A stretch of 48,178 nucleotides of DNA, taken from Bacteroidota bacterium. GTDB taxonomy: Bacteria > Bacteroidota > Bacteroidia > Bacteroidales > Prolixibacteraceae. Of the stretch, positions 7,980-16,154 are shown piece by piece (the first letter of the stretch is position 1; every line of letters starts with the position of its first letter). Location: NCBI GenBank assembly GCA_024278975.1, contig JAJRSD010000009.1, positions 1 to 48,178 of the forward strand, given 5' to 3'. A model generated the notes under the pieces. It had not been told where the DNA came from and did not search any database. It was given only the letters and a program-made list of their open reading frames with translations. The position numbers and the translations under genes were made by a program.

Positions 7980-9386
7980 ATGCATAGTAAACATCTTTTA
8001 ATCAGCTTATTTTCCCTCTTATCACTCTTAGGGTTTTCTCAAACACAACAGACCGAAGAAATTATCATCGACGAAACCAATAAAACCGAATCCATCGAAC
8101 AGGTAATTCAGATTGATTCTGTTTGGGCAGGTCACCCGGTTGGATTCTGTTTATACACTCACGGTAACCGTCAGTACATTGCGTATTATAACGCAAACAG
8201 AAATATGGTAGTCGGTCAGCGAAATCTCGATGAGGATAACTTTCAACTGCACATTATTCCTCCAACTTCGCGCAAAACTACCGGCGGAACAAGTACCGTT
8301 TTGGGTTGGGATAGCCACAATTTTGTAACCCTCGGAATCGACAAAGAAGGTTTTATTCATCTTTCAGGGAATGTGCATGTACATCCGTTAACATATTTCC
8401 GCAGCACAAAACCCAACGATATTTCAACGTTGAAACAGGTTTTTGCAATGGTGGGTAGCGAAGAAAAACGTACCACTTATCCGCATTTTATGCTCACCAA
8501 AGAGAAAGAGTTATTATATCATTACCGCGACGGGGGCAGCGGAAACGGTAACGAGATTTACAATATCTACGATTGTAAGACAAAAAAATGGTCGCGGATG
8601 TTAGATGTCCCGCTCACCGATGGGCAGGGTTTAATGAATGCCTACCAAACGCAGCCAACGCTTATGAAAGATGGTTGGTATCATGTTTACTGGGTTTGGC
8701 GCGACACGCCCGACTGCTCGACCAACCACGACCTTTCGTACATGAAAAGCCCCGACCTGAAAAACTGGTTCAACGCTTTTGGCGAGCCGCTCGAACTACC
8801 TGCAACCCTCGACAAAAAATTGGTAGTTGTTGACCCTATTCCTGCAAAAGGCGGTATTATAAATCTTGCTGCAAAACTCTGTTTAGACAAAAACAACAGA
8901 CCCGTTTTTGCCTATCACAAATACGATTCGGATGGAAATCTGCAATTTTATATCGCCCGGACTGAAGGAGATAAATGGATTTACAATAAGATAACCAACT
9001 GGGATTACCGCTGGGAATTTTCGGGAAATGGTAGTATTAACAGTGAGGTGGTTTTGAAGAAATTCAAAAAGAGAACAGACGGTTTTTATGAACTGAGTTA
9101 TTGGCATATAAAATATGGGAATGGAACTATTTTGCTTAACGACAAATTTGAAAACTGCGGGAAAGTTTTAAAGCCGGCACCTTTTAAATCGCAACTAAAA
9201 GTGGAAGGCGAATTTCCCGGGCTTTTAATTCAAACTTCCGGCGATATTGGAAAACCTGAAAACGATGAGTTCAGGTATGTTCTGAAGTGGGAAACTATAA
9301 ACCGCAACCGCGACCGCCCCCGCGAAAAACCCTGGCCAAAACCCAGTCAATTGTATCTATATAAACTAAAAAAGGAAATCCAATGA
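7980..9386 (+). CDS. BNR_4 beta-propeller enzyme, ulvan/rhamnose-glucuronate lyase-like
   Basis: The 468-residue secreted protein (signal about 1-20) matches the BNR_4 seven-bladed propeller group. That group includes PL24/PL25 ulvan lyases, PL42 rhamnose-glucuronate lyases and GH145 rhamnosidases. Visible conserved blocks are GWDSHNFV (109-116), HLSGNVHVHPLTYFRS (127-142; His133/His135), YHYRDGGSGNG (180-190; Tyr180/Tyr182/Arg183) and WVWRDTPDCS. The combination of a His-rich strand with a Tyr/Arg block is what PL24/PL25 enzymes use for beta-elimination next to uronic acid. Its stop overlaps the start of the following lyase gene by four bases (ATGA), so translation is probably coupled. The exact family and substrate are inference; the Rha-GlcA motif of ulvan or arabinogalactan fits the neighbours. 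Confidence 0.75.
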   Translation: MHSKHLLISLFSLLSLLGFSQTQQTEEIIIDETNKTESIEQVIQIDSVWAGHPVGFCLYTHGNRQYIAYYNANRNMVVGQRNLDEDNFQLHIIPPTSRKTTGGTSTVLGWDSHNFVTLGIDKEGFIHLSGNVHVHPLTYFRSTKPNDISTLKQVFAMVGSEEKRTTYPHFMLTKEKELLYHYRDGGSGNGNEIYNIYDCKTKKWSRMLDVPLTDGQGLMNAYQTQPTLMKDGWYHVYWVWRDTPDCSTNHDLSYMKSPDLKNWFNAFGEPLELPATLDKKLVVVDPIPAKGGIINLAAKLCLDKNNRPVFAYHKYDSDGNLQFYIARTEGDKWIYNKITNWDYRWEFSGNGSINSEVVLKKFKKRTDGFYELSYWHIKYGNGTILLNDKFENCGKVLKPAPFKSQLKVEGEFPGLLIQTSGDIGKPENDEFRYVLKWETINRNRDRPREKPWPKPSQLYLYKLKKEIQ

Positions 9387-11437
9387 AATTAAAACACCTC
9401 TTTCTACTCCTGATAATTCTCTCGTTCACCGGCACAATTTCTGCCCAAAACTGGAAAAATATAAGAACCATTGAAGATGTTTACACCGCCTATCCAAAAG
9501 AGATAGAAACCATGCTCAACCAGTTTAACCTCGATACCGAAGGTATGGAAAAGGTAAAACAAGCCTTCAATTCGGGAAATACCGTGGAAGCTTGCACCCA
9601 ACTTCTCGAATACTATAAAAATGGAAATACAGCTCAATTTCTACGACAAGTTCAACCCGAAAAAACAACCAAAACAGAATCGCTTGCCGATACTATTTTA
9701 AAAAATGTTTTTGTCGTTCAGAATGTCAGGGGCGAAGTTCCTGTTGGCAAAGACGGCCACCGCAACTGGTATTACAAAGGACCGAATAACGACCGTGAGT
9801 GGGCATGGCTTTCGAACCGTCATTCTCAGTTAAACCATGTTTTTTCGGTGTATCTCGAAACCGGAAACCCGAAATATGCCGAATACATCGACCTTTTTTT
9901 ACGCGATTTCATCATCAAAAGTATGCCCTATCCGGGGGTAAAAAGCAGCACTTCGGTTTGGCGCGGTTTAGAAGTTAGTTTTCGTGCAAAAGTTTGGTCG
10001 CGCATTTTTTATGGCCTTTTAAACAGTGAGTATATGTCGCCGGCAACTCAGCTTCTGATGCTCAGTAGTCTGCCCGACCACGCTCATTACAACCGTAATT
10101 TTCATGGGGGCAATAATTGGCTCACAATGGAAATATCGGCACTGGCAACTGTCGCAACAAATTTTCCTGAGTTTAAAGACTCTCCGGAGTGGTTGGCATA
10201 TTCAATAAAAACAATGACCGAAAGTATGAAAGGGCAGGTTTACCCGGATGGTGTGCAAACTGAACTTACATCGCATTACCACAATGTTGCACTGGCGAAT
10301 TTTGTACTCTTTAAAGATATTTGTGACAATGCAAACCAGCCCCTCCCCGACTTTTTCAATCAAACCATCGAAAATATGTACAGTTACAGTACGCACATAA
10401 TCCGCCCCGATGGCAACCGTATTTTAAACAACGATGGCGACAAAGGCAGCAACGTAAAATTAATTTTAGAGGGTGTAAAAAGGTTTAACAAACCCGACTG
10501 GGAATACATTGCCACAAACGGCAAATCGGGGGTAAAACCTACCGATGGCCCCTCTTATTTTTATCCCTGGGCTGGGCAGTTAATATCGCGTAGTGGTTAC
10601 GATATGAATGCACACTGGTCATTCTTCGATATTGGTCCATGGGGAAGCGGGCACCAGCACAACGATAAACTGCACATCTCAATTTCCGCTTTTGGCCGCG
10701 ATTTGCTGGTTGATGCCGGACGTTTTGCCTACACCGGCGAGGTGGCCGAAAAATTCAGGGGATATGCAAAAGGAACGCAGGGACACAACACGGTTCTGAT
10801 TGACGGAAAGGGGCAAAAAGCAGATGTTCGGGTCACCGACAAACCACTTTCCAAAAATTATTTTATATTAACTCCTGATTTTGATTATGCCTCGAATTCT
10901 TTCGACAAATATTACGATTTGGAGAATGTAAAACATACCCGGGCACTATTTTATGTCCGTGGTAATTTTTGGGTTGTGGTTGATAAAATTGAAACCGACC
11001 GTCCCCGAAAAATTGAAACACTCTGGCACTGGCACCCCGATTGCAAAGTGCAGGAGTTGGCCAATGGAATTGTTTCAACAAAAAATGAAAAAGGAAATCT
11101 TGAAATTATTCCGGTTGATAAAACCGATTGGAATATTAAATTTATTAAAGGTCAGGAAAAACCCGAAATACAGGGCTGGTACAGCGAAGAGTACAACAAG
11201 TTCGAGCCAAATGTGGCAACAATTTATTCAACCAAAATAGATGCCAATGAAATTTTTGTTTGGTTGCTTGTTCCTTCGGAAAAAGAGAGCCCTGAGTTGT
11301 CAGCAAAAATTATTTCAAAAAATTCAAAAGAGATAAAACTGAAAGTTGAAAATAATAAAAAAGGAAGTTGGGAAATTACAATTCCGTATTCGAACAGTAA
11401 AAAGACAAAACTTAGTTTTACCCGGATTTCAAAATAA
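9383..11437 (+). CDS. Heparinase II/III-family polysaccharide lyase
   Basis: The 684-residue protein has a cleavable signal peptide (about 1-21, ending TISAQN). An N-terminal heparinase II/III helical domain contains GGNNWLTME (242-250) and YPDGVQTELTSHYH (287-300, Tyr299 as likely catalytic residue). The C-terminal PF07940-type beta-sandwich contains GSGHQHNDKL (421-430, His424/His426) and LLVDAGRFAYTGE. This pattern resembles PL12/PL33-type enzymes more than the other heparinase-like protein at 4540-6402, so the two are unlikely to be redundant. The start overlaps the preceding stop (ATGA) and follows AAGGAAAT. A PL8 gene begins 24 bases downstream. It is predicted to be a periplasmic exo- or endo-lyase on uronic-acid oligomers; the linkage is unknown. 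Confidence 0.87.
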   Translation: MKLKHLFLLLIILSFTGTISAQNWKNIRTIEDVYTAYPKEIETMLNQFNLDTEGMEKVKQAFNSGNTVEACTQLLEYYKNGNTAQFLRQVQPEKTTKTESLADTILKNVFVVQNVRGEVPVGKDGHRNWYYKGPNNDREWAWLSNRHSQLNHVFSVYLETGNPKYAEYIDLFLRDFIIKSMPYPGVKSSTSVWRGLEVSFRAKVWSRIFYGLLNSEYMSPATQLLMLSSLPDHAHYNRNFHGGNNWLTMEISALATVATNFPEFKDSPEWLAYSIKTMTESMKGQVYPDGVQTELTSHYHNVALANFVLFKDICDNANQPLPDFFNQTIENMYSYSTHIIRPDGNRILNNDGDKGSNVKLILEGVKRFNKPDWEYIATNGKSGVKPTDGPSYFYPWAGQLISRSGYDMNAHWSFFDIGPWGSGHQHNDKLHISISAFGRDLLVDAGRFAYTGEVAEKFRGYAKGTQGHNTVLIDGKGQKADVRVTDKPLSKNYFILTPDFDYASNSFDKYYDLENVKHTRALFYVRGNFWVVVDKIETDRPRKIETLWHWHPDCKVQELANGIVSTKNEKGNLEIIPVDKTDWNIKFIKGQEKPEIQGWYSEEYNKFEPNVATIYSTKIDANEIFVWLLVPSEKESPELSAKIISKNSKEIKLKVENNKKGSWEITIPYSNSKKTKLSFTRISK

Positions 11438-11461
11438 AAAATTTGGAAACATTAATTAAAG

Positions 11462-13576
11462 ATGAAATACAAAAACCTATTCCTGATAATCCTGATTATT
11501 ATCGGATTCTCGTGTGCAAAAACAAAATCTGCAAAAGTTTTCGAAAACGGAAAAGATTACCCGGAAAACCTGCGACAACTTCACCACAATGTATTATTAA
11601 ATATTCTTGAGAAACCAGCCGATTTGGAGGAAGTAGGGCAACTTTTAAATACCATGCAGGAAAATGGTTCGTGGATAAATATTGACTATTCCAGTCAGGC
11701 ACGAGGAGCCTGGGAACCCCGTAAACACCTCAATAATCTGCTCGAAATTGCAAAAGCCTATCAAACAACCGGAACCAGTTATTATCAGAAAAAAGAAGTT
11801 TCTGCAAAAATACAATTAGCCCTTAATTTCTGGCTCGATAACGATTTTATATGTCCAAACTGGTGGTACCCGGTTATTGGTGTCCCCAAAATATTAAACC
11901 CGGTTTTGATTTTAATGGAAGGGGAGCTCTCGCCAGAACAACTCGAAAAAGCGTTGGCAATTCTCAACCGCTGCAAAATTGGGAGAACGGGGCAAAACAA
12001 AGTCTGGCAGTCGGGAAATGTGCTGTTAACTTCACTTCTGATAAAAGATTCGGTGATGGTAAAAAAAGCTGCCAACTCGATACAGGAGGAGTTGAAAGTG
12101 AGTTTGGGCGAAGGGGTGCAGCCCGACTGGTCGTACCACCAGCACGGTCCGCAGTTGCAGTTCGGGAATTATGGTTTGTCGTACGTTTCCGATATGATAA
12201 AATGGATATCGATTTTACGAAAAACACCTTTTCATTTCGACGAAAATAAGATGGCAATACTTCGTAGCTACCTGTTGGAAGGACAGCAGTGGGTAACCTG
12301 GAAAAACCAAATGGATATCAGCGCCTGCGGACGGCAACTGTTTGTCGATGCCCCCGAATCGAAAGCGTCTGACCTATCGAAATCATTAAAAAAAATGGAG
12401 ACCGTTGACCCCGCTTTTGCAGCAGATTATACCAATGCAAATCAACACAAGAATTTAGCTGGAAACAGGCATTTCTGGCGGTCGGACTTTCAGGTGCAAC
12501 GAACGCCCAACTATTATTTCTCGGTAAAAATGTGTTCCAAAAGGGTAATTGGTGCCGAGTCGTGCAACTCCGAAAATTTGCAGGGATATTATATGGGCGA
12601 CGGCGCATCGTTTCTTTACCAGTCGGGCGAGGAGTACCGTAATATTTTTCCGTTCTGGGACTGGAAAAAGATACCGGGAACCACAACGCAGCAAAACAAC
12701 GAAGTTTTGCCTGTTTTAACTTCAAAAGGCTACCGCATTGAAAGTGATTTTGTGGGTGGCGTTTCCGATGGCAAAAACGGGGTGGCTGCAATGGATTACA
12801 ACCGCAACGGACTAAAAGCACGCAAATCGTGGTTTATGTTCGACGATAAAGTGGTTTGTTTGGGAGCTGGAATAACTTCGTCAACCGGGCTGCTGGTAAC
12901 CACCAGCGTAAATCAGGTTTTTAGGAACGGAGAGACAAAAATTAAAACCAATTCTACTGAAGTAGTTGCACAGGAAAGCCAAAATATTAAAAATGCAAAA
13001 TGGATTTTACACGATAACACAGGCTATTTTTTCCCTGATAAAGGAGAGCTGGCACTCGAAACAAAACCGGTGGAAGGCTCGTGGAGCCGGGTAGCAATTC
13101 GTTATCCCGAAAAAATTGAAAAGGCTGAAATTTTTAAACTCTGGTTTGTGCACGGAACAAATCCTGTGGATAAAAAGTACAACTATATTTTAGTTCCTCG
13201 CGCAACTCAAAAGGGATTAAATGAGATGGAAAAACAACTTCCATTCAAAATTGCAAATAAAAAAGAGCGACAGGAAGTGGTCTCTTCCGATGGTTCGATT
13301 GCAGGAATTGTATTCTACAAACCCGGGAAAACAACTGCTTTTGGTGGTGTTGAAGTTGACAAACCCTGTTTGGTTCTATTGAAAAAACAGGACGACGGGT
13401 TGCAGGTTTCATTGGCCGACCCAACACAAAAGCTTACCGGGATAAAACTAATTTTAAATGGAGAATATACAGAAAAAAATGCAACATTAAGGAATGGAAA
13501 AACTGAGCTGGATATTAAACTCCCGAAGGAGAGTGAAGCTGGGGAAACGGTAACTTTAAAATTGAGTGTGAGGTAA
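11462..13576 (+). CDS. PL8-family polysaccharide lyase, lipoprotein, canonical active site
   Basis: This 704-residue PL8 lyase begins with a lipoprotein signal (MKYKNLFLIILIIIGFSC, Cys18). Its active-site blocks are complete: CPNWWYPVIG (121-130), DWSYHQHGPQLQFGNYG (212-228) with catalytic His218 and Tyr227 nine residues apart as in Pedobacter chondroitin AC lyase, ISACGRQL (276-283) with Arg281, and CNSEN (358-362) with Glu361. C-terminal beta-sandwich domains follow. It is a paralogue of the lyase at 2221-4443, with matching NWW, Arg and Glu blocks and a similar C-terminal segment, but that copy lacks QHGPQ. The gene follows the heparinase-like gene by 24 bases. Expected to be an endolytic, surface- or periplasm-anchored enzyme on a hyaluronan/chondroitin/xanthan-like backbone; the specific polymer is not determined. 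Confidence 0.88.
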   Translation: MKYKNLFLIILIIIGFSCAKTKSAKVFENGKDYPENLRQLHHNVLLNILEKPADLEEVGQLLNTMQENGSWINIDYSSQARGAWEPRKHLNNLLEIAKAYQTTGTSYYQKKEVSAKIQLALNFWLDNDFICPNWWYPVIGVPKILNPVLILMEGELSPEQLEKALAILNRCKIGRTGQNKVWQSGNVLLTSLLIKDSVMVKKAANSIQEELKVSLGEGVQPDWSYHQHGPQLQFGNYGLSYVSDMIKWISILRKTPFHFDENKMAILRSYLLEGQQWVTWKNQMDISACGRQLFVDAPESKASDLSKSLKKMETVDPAFAADYTNANQHKNLAGNRHFWRSDFQVQRTPNYYFSVKMCSKRVIGAESCNSENLQGYYMGDGASFLYQSGEEYRNIFPFWDWKKIPGTTTQQNNEVLPVLTSKGYRIESDFVGGVSDGKNGVAAMDYNRNGLKARKSWFMFDDKVVCLGAGITSSTGLLVTTSVNQVFRNGETKIKTNSTEVVAQESQNIKNAKWILHDNTGYFFPDKGELALETKPVEGSWSRVAIRYPEKIEKAEIFKLWFVHGTNPVDKKYNYILVPRATQKGLNEMEKQLPFKIANKKERQEVVSSDGSIAGIVFYKPGKTTAFGGVEVDKPCLVLLKKQDDGLQVSLADPTQKLTGIKLILNGEYTEKNATLRNGKTELDIKLPKESEAGETVTLKLSVR

Positions 13577-13669
13577 AAAACAGATAGCATCGCCTGAAGC
13601 GATACCAACCTAAAGACCTGAAAGGGGAAACAAGTTTTTGGTCATAATCAGTCAATAAAAGAAAAAGGT

Positions 13670-13712
13670 GCTGAACCAAGTTCTCCATGGGAGTCGTTTG
13701 GACAGCATGACG
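13670..13712 (-). repeat. REP-like dispersed element, copy 1 (unit A with 20-bp internal insert)
   Basis: Read on the minus strand, this 43-bp block starts CGTCATGCTGTCCA and ends GAACTTGGTTCAGC. It aligns without gaps to 44445-44487 on the plus strand, differing mainly in the centre. Both look like the hairpin form CGTCATGCTG...CAGCA with a 20-base insert. It lies in the 307-base gap between the second PL8 and second BNR_4 genes. Other content of the gap is a small inverted repeat (ATCGC/GCGAT, 13589-13603) and the hairpin at 13740-13768. Confidence 0.75.
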
Positions 13713-13739
13713 GTATTTATTAACTGTAATACTAACATA

Positions 13740-13768
13740 GACGTCACCCTGAACTTGTTTCAGGGTCT
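13740..13768 (+). repeat. REP-like hairpin, unit B
   Basis: ACCCTGAA (13746-13753) and TTCAGGGT (13759-13766) form a perfect 8-bp stem with loop CTTGT, inside the frame GACGTCA...TCT. The reverse complement of 44498-44527 has the same frame with compensated stem changes (ATTCCGAA/TTCGGAAT). There is no T-run after it, so it is not a simple terminator. Confidence 0.7.
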
Positions 13769-13883
13769 TAAATTAAATATGTCATTGGTACGACGACGGA
13801 GGAAGAGAAATCTCAAACAATGAAAAAGGTTTCTTAAACGTACCTCTTTCAAATTGATAACAACATTGTAACAACAAAATAAT

Positions 13884-15272
13884 ATGAAACAAACAACATT
13901 AATTTTAATACTGATTTTCTGTATGGGTTTTGTAAACGCCCAGCCGTTAAACAATACAAAAATAGATGGCTACCTTGGAATCTGGTTCGAGCTGAACCAG
14001 AAATTTGAGTACGGCGACAAATACTCCGGAGCACTGGGAACTTACACCGCCAAGCACGTTCCGCTCGCTATTTATTCGCCCGAAGTTGATAAAACATTTT
14101 TTGTTTACGGGGGAACGACTTCAGAAGAAAAACGCCACCTGCTTTGTATGATTAGCGAATACAATCATAAAACTAAAATGGTTTCGAAACCAACAGTTGT
14201 TTACGACAAACAGGGAGTTGACGACCCACATGACAACCCATCGATACTAATTGACGACGACGGATTTATCCGAATCTTTGTGAGCGGCAGGGGCAGGTCG
14301 CGTCCGGGCATTAAACTAAAAAGTAAAAAGCCATTCGATATTAATGAATTTGAAATTCTTTCGGAGGAGGAATTTACCTATCCGCAACCATGGAATACAA
14401 ATTCTGGATATTTCCATTTTTTTACAAAATACACCGGTGTACGGCAGTTATATTTCGAAACCAGCACCGATGGGAAAAACTGGACGGACGATAAAATGCT
14501 GGCTGCCATTCCTGTAAACGAAGGCGAAAAATCGGGGCATTACCAAACAAGCAATATTTTTAACGGGAAAGTAGTTGGTACCTTTTTCAATCGGCATCCG
14601 CAGGGAAATGTGGATAAACGCACCGATTTGTATTATATTCAATCACCCGATTTTGGTAAAACCTGGGAAACAGCTTCGGGTGAAAAACTAAAAATCCCCC
14701 TTGTAAAAATCGAGACTCCTGCCCGCGCAGTCGATTACAGCTCGCAAAGAAAAAATGTGTACCTGAAAGACATGGGTTTCGATGCTGCCGGAAATCCAGT
14801 CTGTTTATATATCAGAAGTAACGGGTGCGAACCGGGACCAAAAAATGCGCCCTACGAATGGTGCATCACAAAATGGGATGGAGACAAATGGAAAACTTTT
14901 GTGGCAACAACTTCCGACCATAATTACGATATGGGAAGCCTGTTTATTTCAGAAAAGAGCTGGAAAATTGTTGCGCCAACAGTTGCTGCTCCGCAAAAAT
15001 GGGGCGTGGGTGGCGAGCTCGAAATATGGATTTCGAATGATGCAGGAAAAACATGGAAAAGAGAAAAAACAATTACGGAGAACAGCAAGTTTAACAACTC
15101 CTACGTACGGCGACCTGTGAATTACAAAGCACCGTTTTGCTTTTTCTGGGCAAGCGGCAATCCTCATAATTTTAGCAAATCGGAACTATGGTTTGGCGAT
15201 TTTGACGGGAATGTTTGGCGGTTGCCTTACGAAATGAAAAGTGAATTTGAGAAGCCTGAAAAAATAGATTAA
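13884..15272 (+). CDS. BNR_4 beta-propeller enzyme, second copy (PL42/GH145-like)
   Basis: The 462-residue secreted protein (signal about 1-19, ending VNAQ) is a second BNR_4 propeller, clearly different from the one at 7980-9386. It has the blocks GTYTAKHVPLA (52-62), GVDDPHDNPSILIDDDGF (111-128, His116) and VSGRGRSRPG (133-142), followed by Asp-box-like turns (STDGKNW, SNDAGKTW). It lacks the HLSGNVHVH and RDGGSG blocks of the first copy. Such proteins in Bacteroidota polysaccharide loci act at the L-rhamnose-alpha-1,4-D-glucuronate linkage either as lyases (PL42) or rhamnosidases (GH145); which one applies cannot be told from sequence. It is the last intact enzyme of the cluster, separated from the preceding PL8 by a repeat-containing gap, so it may have its own promoter. 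Confidence 0.7.
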   Translation: MKQTTLILILIFCMGFVNAQPLNNTKIDGYLGIWFELNQKFEYGDKYSGALGTYTAKHVPLAIYSPEVDKTFFVYGGTTSEEKRHLLCMISEYNHKTKMVSKPTVVYDKQGVDDPHDNPSILIDDDGFIRIFVSGRGRSRPGIKLKSKKPFDINEFEILSEEEFTYPQPWNTNSGYFHFFTKYTGVRQLYFETSTDGKNWTDDKMLAAIPVNEGEKSGHYQTSNIFNGKVVGTFFNRHPQGNVDKRTDLYYIQSPDFGKTWETASGEKLKIPLVKIETPARAVDYSSQRKNVYLKDMGFDAAGNPVCLYIRSNGCEPGPKNAPYEWCITKWDGDKWKTFVATTSDHNYDMGSLFISEKSWKIVAPTVAAPQKWGVGGELEIWISNDAGKTWKREKTITENSKFNNSYVRRPVNYKAPFCFFWASGNPHNFSKSELWFGDFDGNVWRLPYEMKSEFEKPEKID

Positions 15273-15290
15273 TCAGTGAAACTATAAACT

Positions 15291-15379
15291 ATGAAAAACT
15301 ATCCGTTTTAATCCTGCTGAGTTGTTTTGTGTTCAGTAGTTTTTCGAAAGAGAAAAGAGATATTCTCCAAAAACAATAG
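15291..15379 (+). pseudogene. Relic of an exported protein: frameshifted signal peptide
   Basis: ATG AAA AAC gives only six codons before a stop. Adding one A to the A-run at 15294-15298 restores MKKLSVLILLSCFVFSSFS followed by KEKRDILQKQ and a stop at 15377-15379. That is a textbook secretion signal with nothing behind it. The likely reading is a ninth exported gene of the cluster that has been almost entirely deleted. The remaining gap 15273-15576 contains no other convincing gene. Confidence 0.5.
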
Positions 15380-15540
15380 TTAAATTTGCGCAATGAGCAA
15401 AACTCAGAAATTAAATATTGAAGCTATATTTTTGGGTACAGGAATCGCGGCAGGAAGAATACATCATGAGTTCCTGAAAAATAATACTCGCCAAATTAAT
15501 AGAAATATTTATGCACACTTTAAAAAATGTGTTTTCTTAG

Positions 15541-15549
15541 TATCTTGCG
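15541..15549 (+). promoter_or_regulatory. Bacteroidota -7 element before the ECF sigma gene
   Basis: TATCTTGCG matches the TAnnTTTG class of -7 elements with one T fewer, and is identical to the element before pdxJ (31516-31524). The sigma-factor ATG is 36 bases downstream of its first base. Confidence 0.4.
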
Positions 15550-15576
15550 GGGCTATACATAAGAAATCCATAATTT

Positions 15577-16137
15577 ATGTGGCTTTTGGGTCTTTACACG
15601 AATGGCGGAGAAAATAAGATTGGGATTGATGAATTTCAGCAAATATTTGAGGAATTCTATCCTGATTTAAGTTTATATGCCCTAAAGTTTATCGATGATT
15701 TCGATACATGTAAAGATATAGTACAGGAAGTTTTAGCACGGTTTTGGGAAGAAAATCACAAGTTGCAGAACAAGAATCTTATTAGACCATATTTATATAA
15801 AGCGGTAAAAAACAGATCATTAAATTATATTAAACGGGAACGTCGGATTTCAAGATTGGACGATATTTTAATGGAGTCAAAAATAGAAGAGATGGAAACT
15901 GAAGAGCAGGATGCAATCTCTTTTCTCTCTTTTAACAGTTTGAAAGAAGACCTTGAAAATGCCATTAACAAATTACCAGAACAGCGTCAGAAAGTATTTC
16001 GATTAAGTAGGTTCGAACGGTTAAAACACAAAGAAATTGCAGCGAAATTAAATATCTCACCTAAAACAGTTGAAACTCAAATATATCGATCGCTTTCATT
16101 TCTTCGCGATAAACTCAAGCATCATTTAAAAGATTAG
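15577..16137 (+). CDS. ECF-type RNA polymerase sigma factor
   Basis: The 186-residue protein has sigma-70 region 2 (FEEFYPDLSLYALKFIDDFD..KDIVQEVLARFWEE, about 25-60) and region 4 with a helix-turn-helix (LPEQRQKVFRLSRFERLKHKEIAAKLNISPKTVETQIYRSL, about 133-173). It belongs to the ECF group expanded in Bacteroidota. Such factors usually sit next to a FecR-like anti-sigma gene and a SusC/SusD pair and switch on polysaccharide loci. Here the next gene (17 bases away) is convergent and none of those partners is present, so this is an orphan or the survivor of a rearrangement. Control of the lyase cluster is plausible but inferred only from position. Start at 15577 is the first ATG in frame after the promoter-like TATCTTGCG. 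Confidence 0.88.
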   Translation: MWLLGLYTNGGENKIGIDEFQQIFEEFYPDLSLYALKFIDDFDTCKDIVQEVLARFWEENHKLQNKNLIRPYLYKAVKNRSLNYIKRERRISRLDDILMESKIEEMETEEQDAISFLSFNSLKEDLENAINKLPEQRQKVFRLSRFERLKHKEIAAKLNISPKTVETQIYRSLSFLRDKLKHHLKD

Positions 16138-16154
16138 TTTCCAATTTAGGACAT

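Noticed and set aside
767-15272. Calling the cluster a heparin or chondroitin sulfate locus
   Set aside because: Heparinase II/III and PL8 folds cover many substrates, and there is no sulfatase in the window, so a sulfated glycosaminoglycan is not supported.
15393-15617. A 74-codon plus-strand frame between the relic and the sigma factor gene
   Set aside because: It overlaps the sigma gene and its promoter-like TATCTTGCG, has no recognisable domain, and its composition looks like intergenic DNA.
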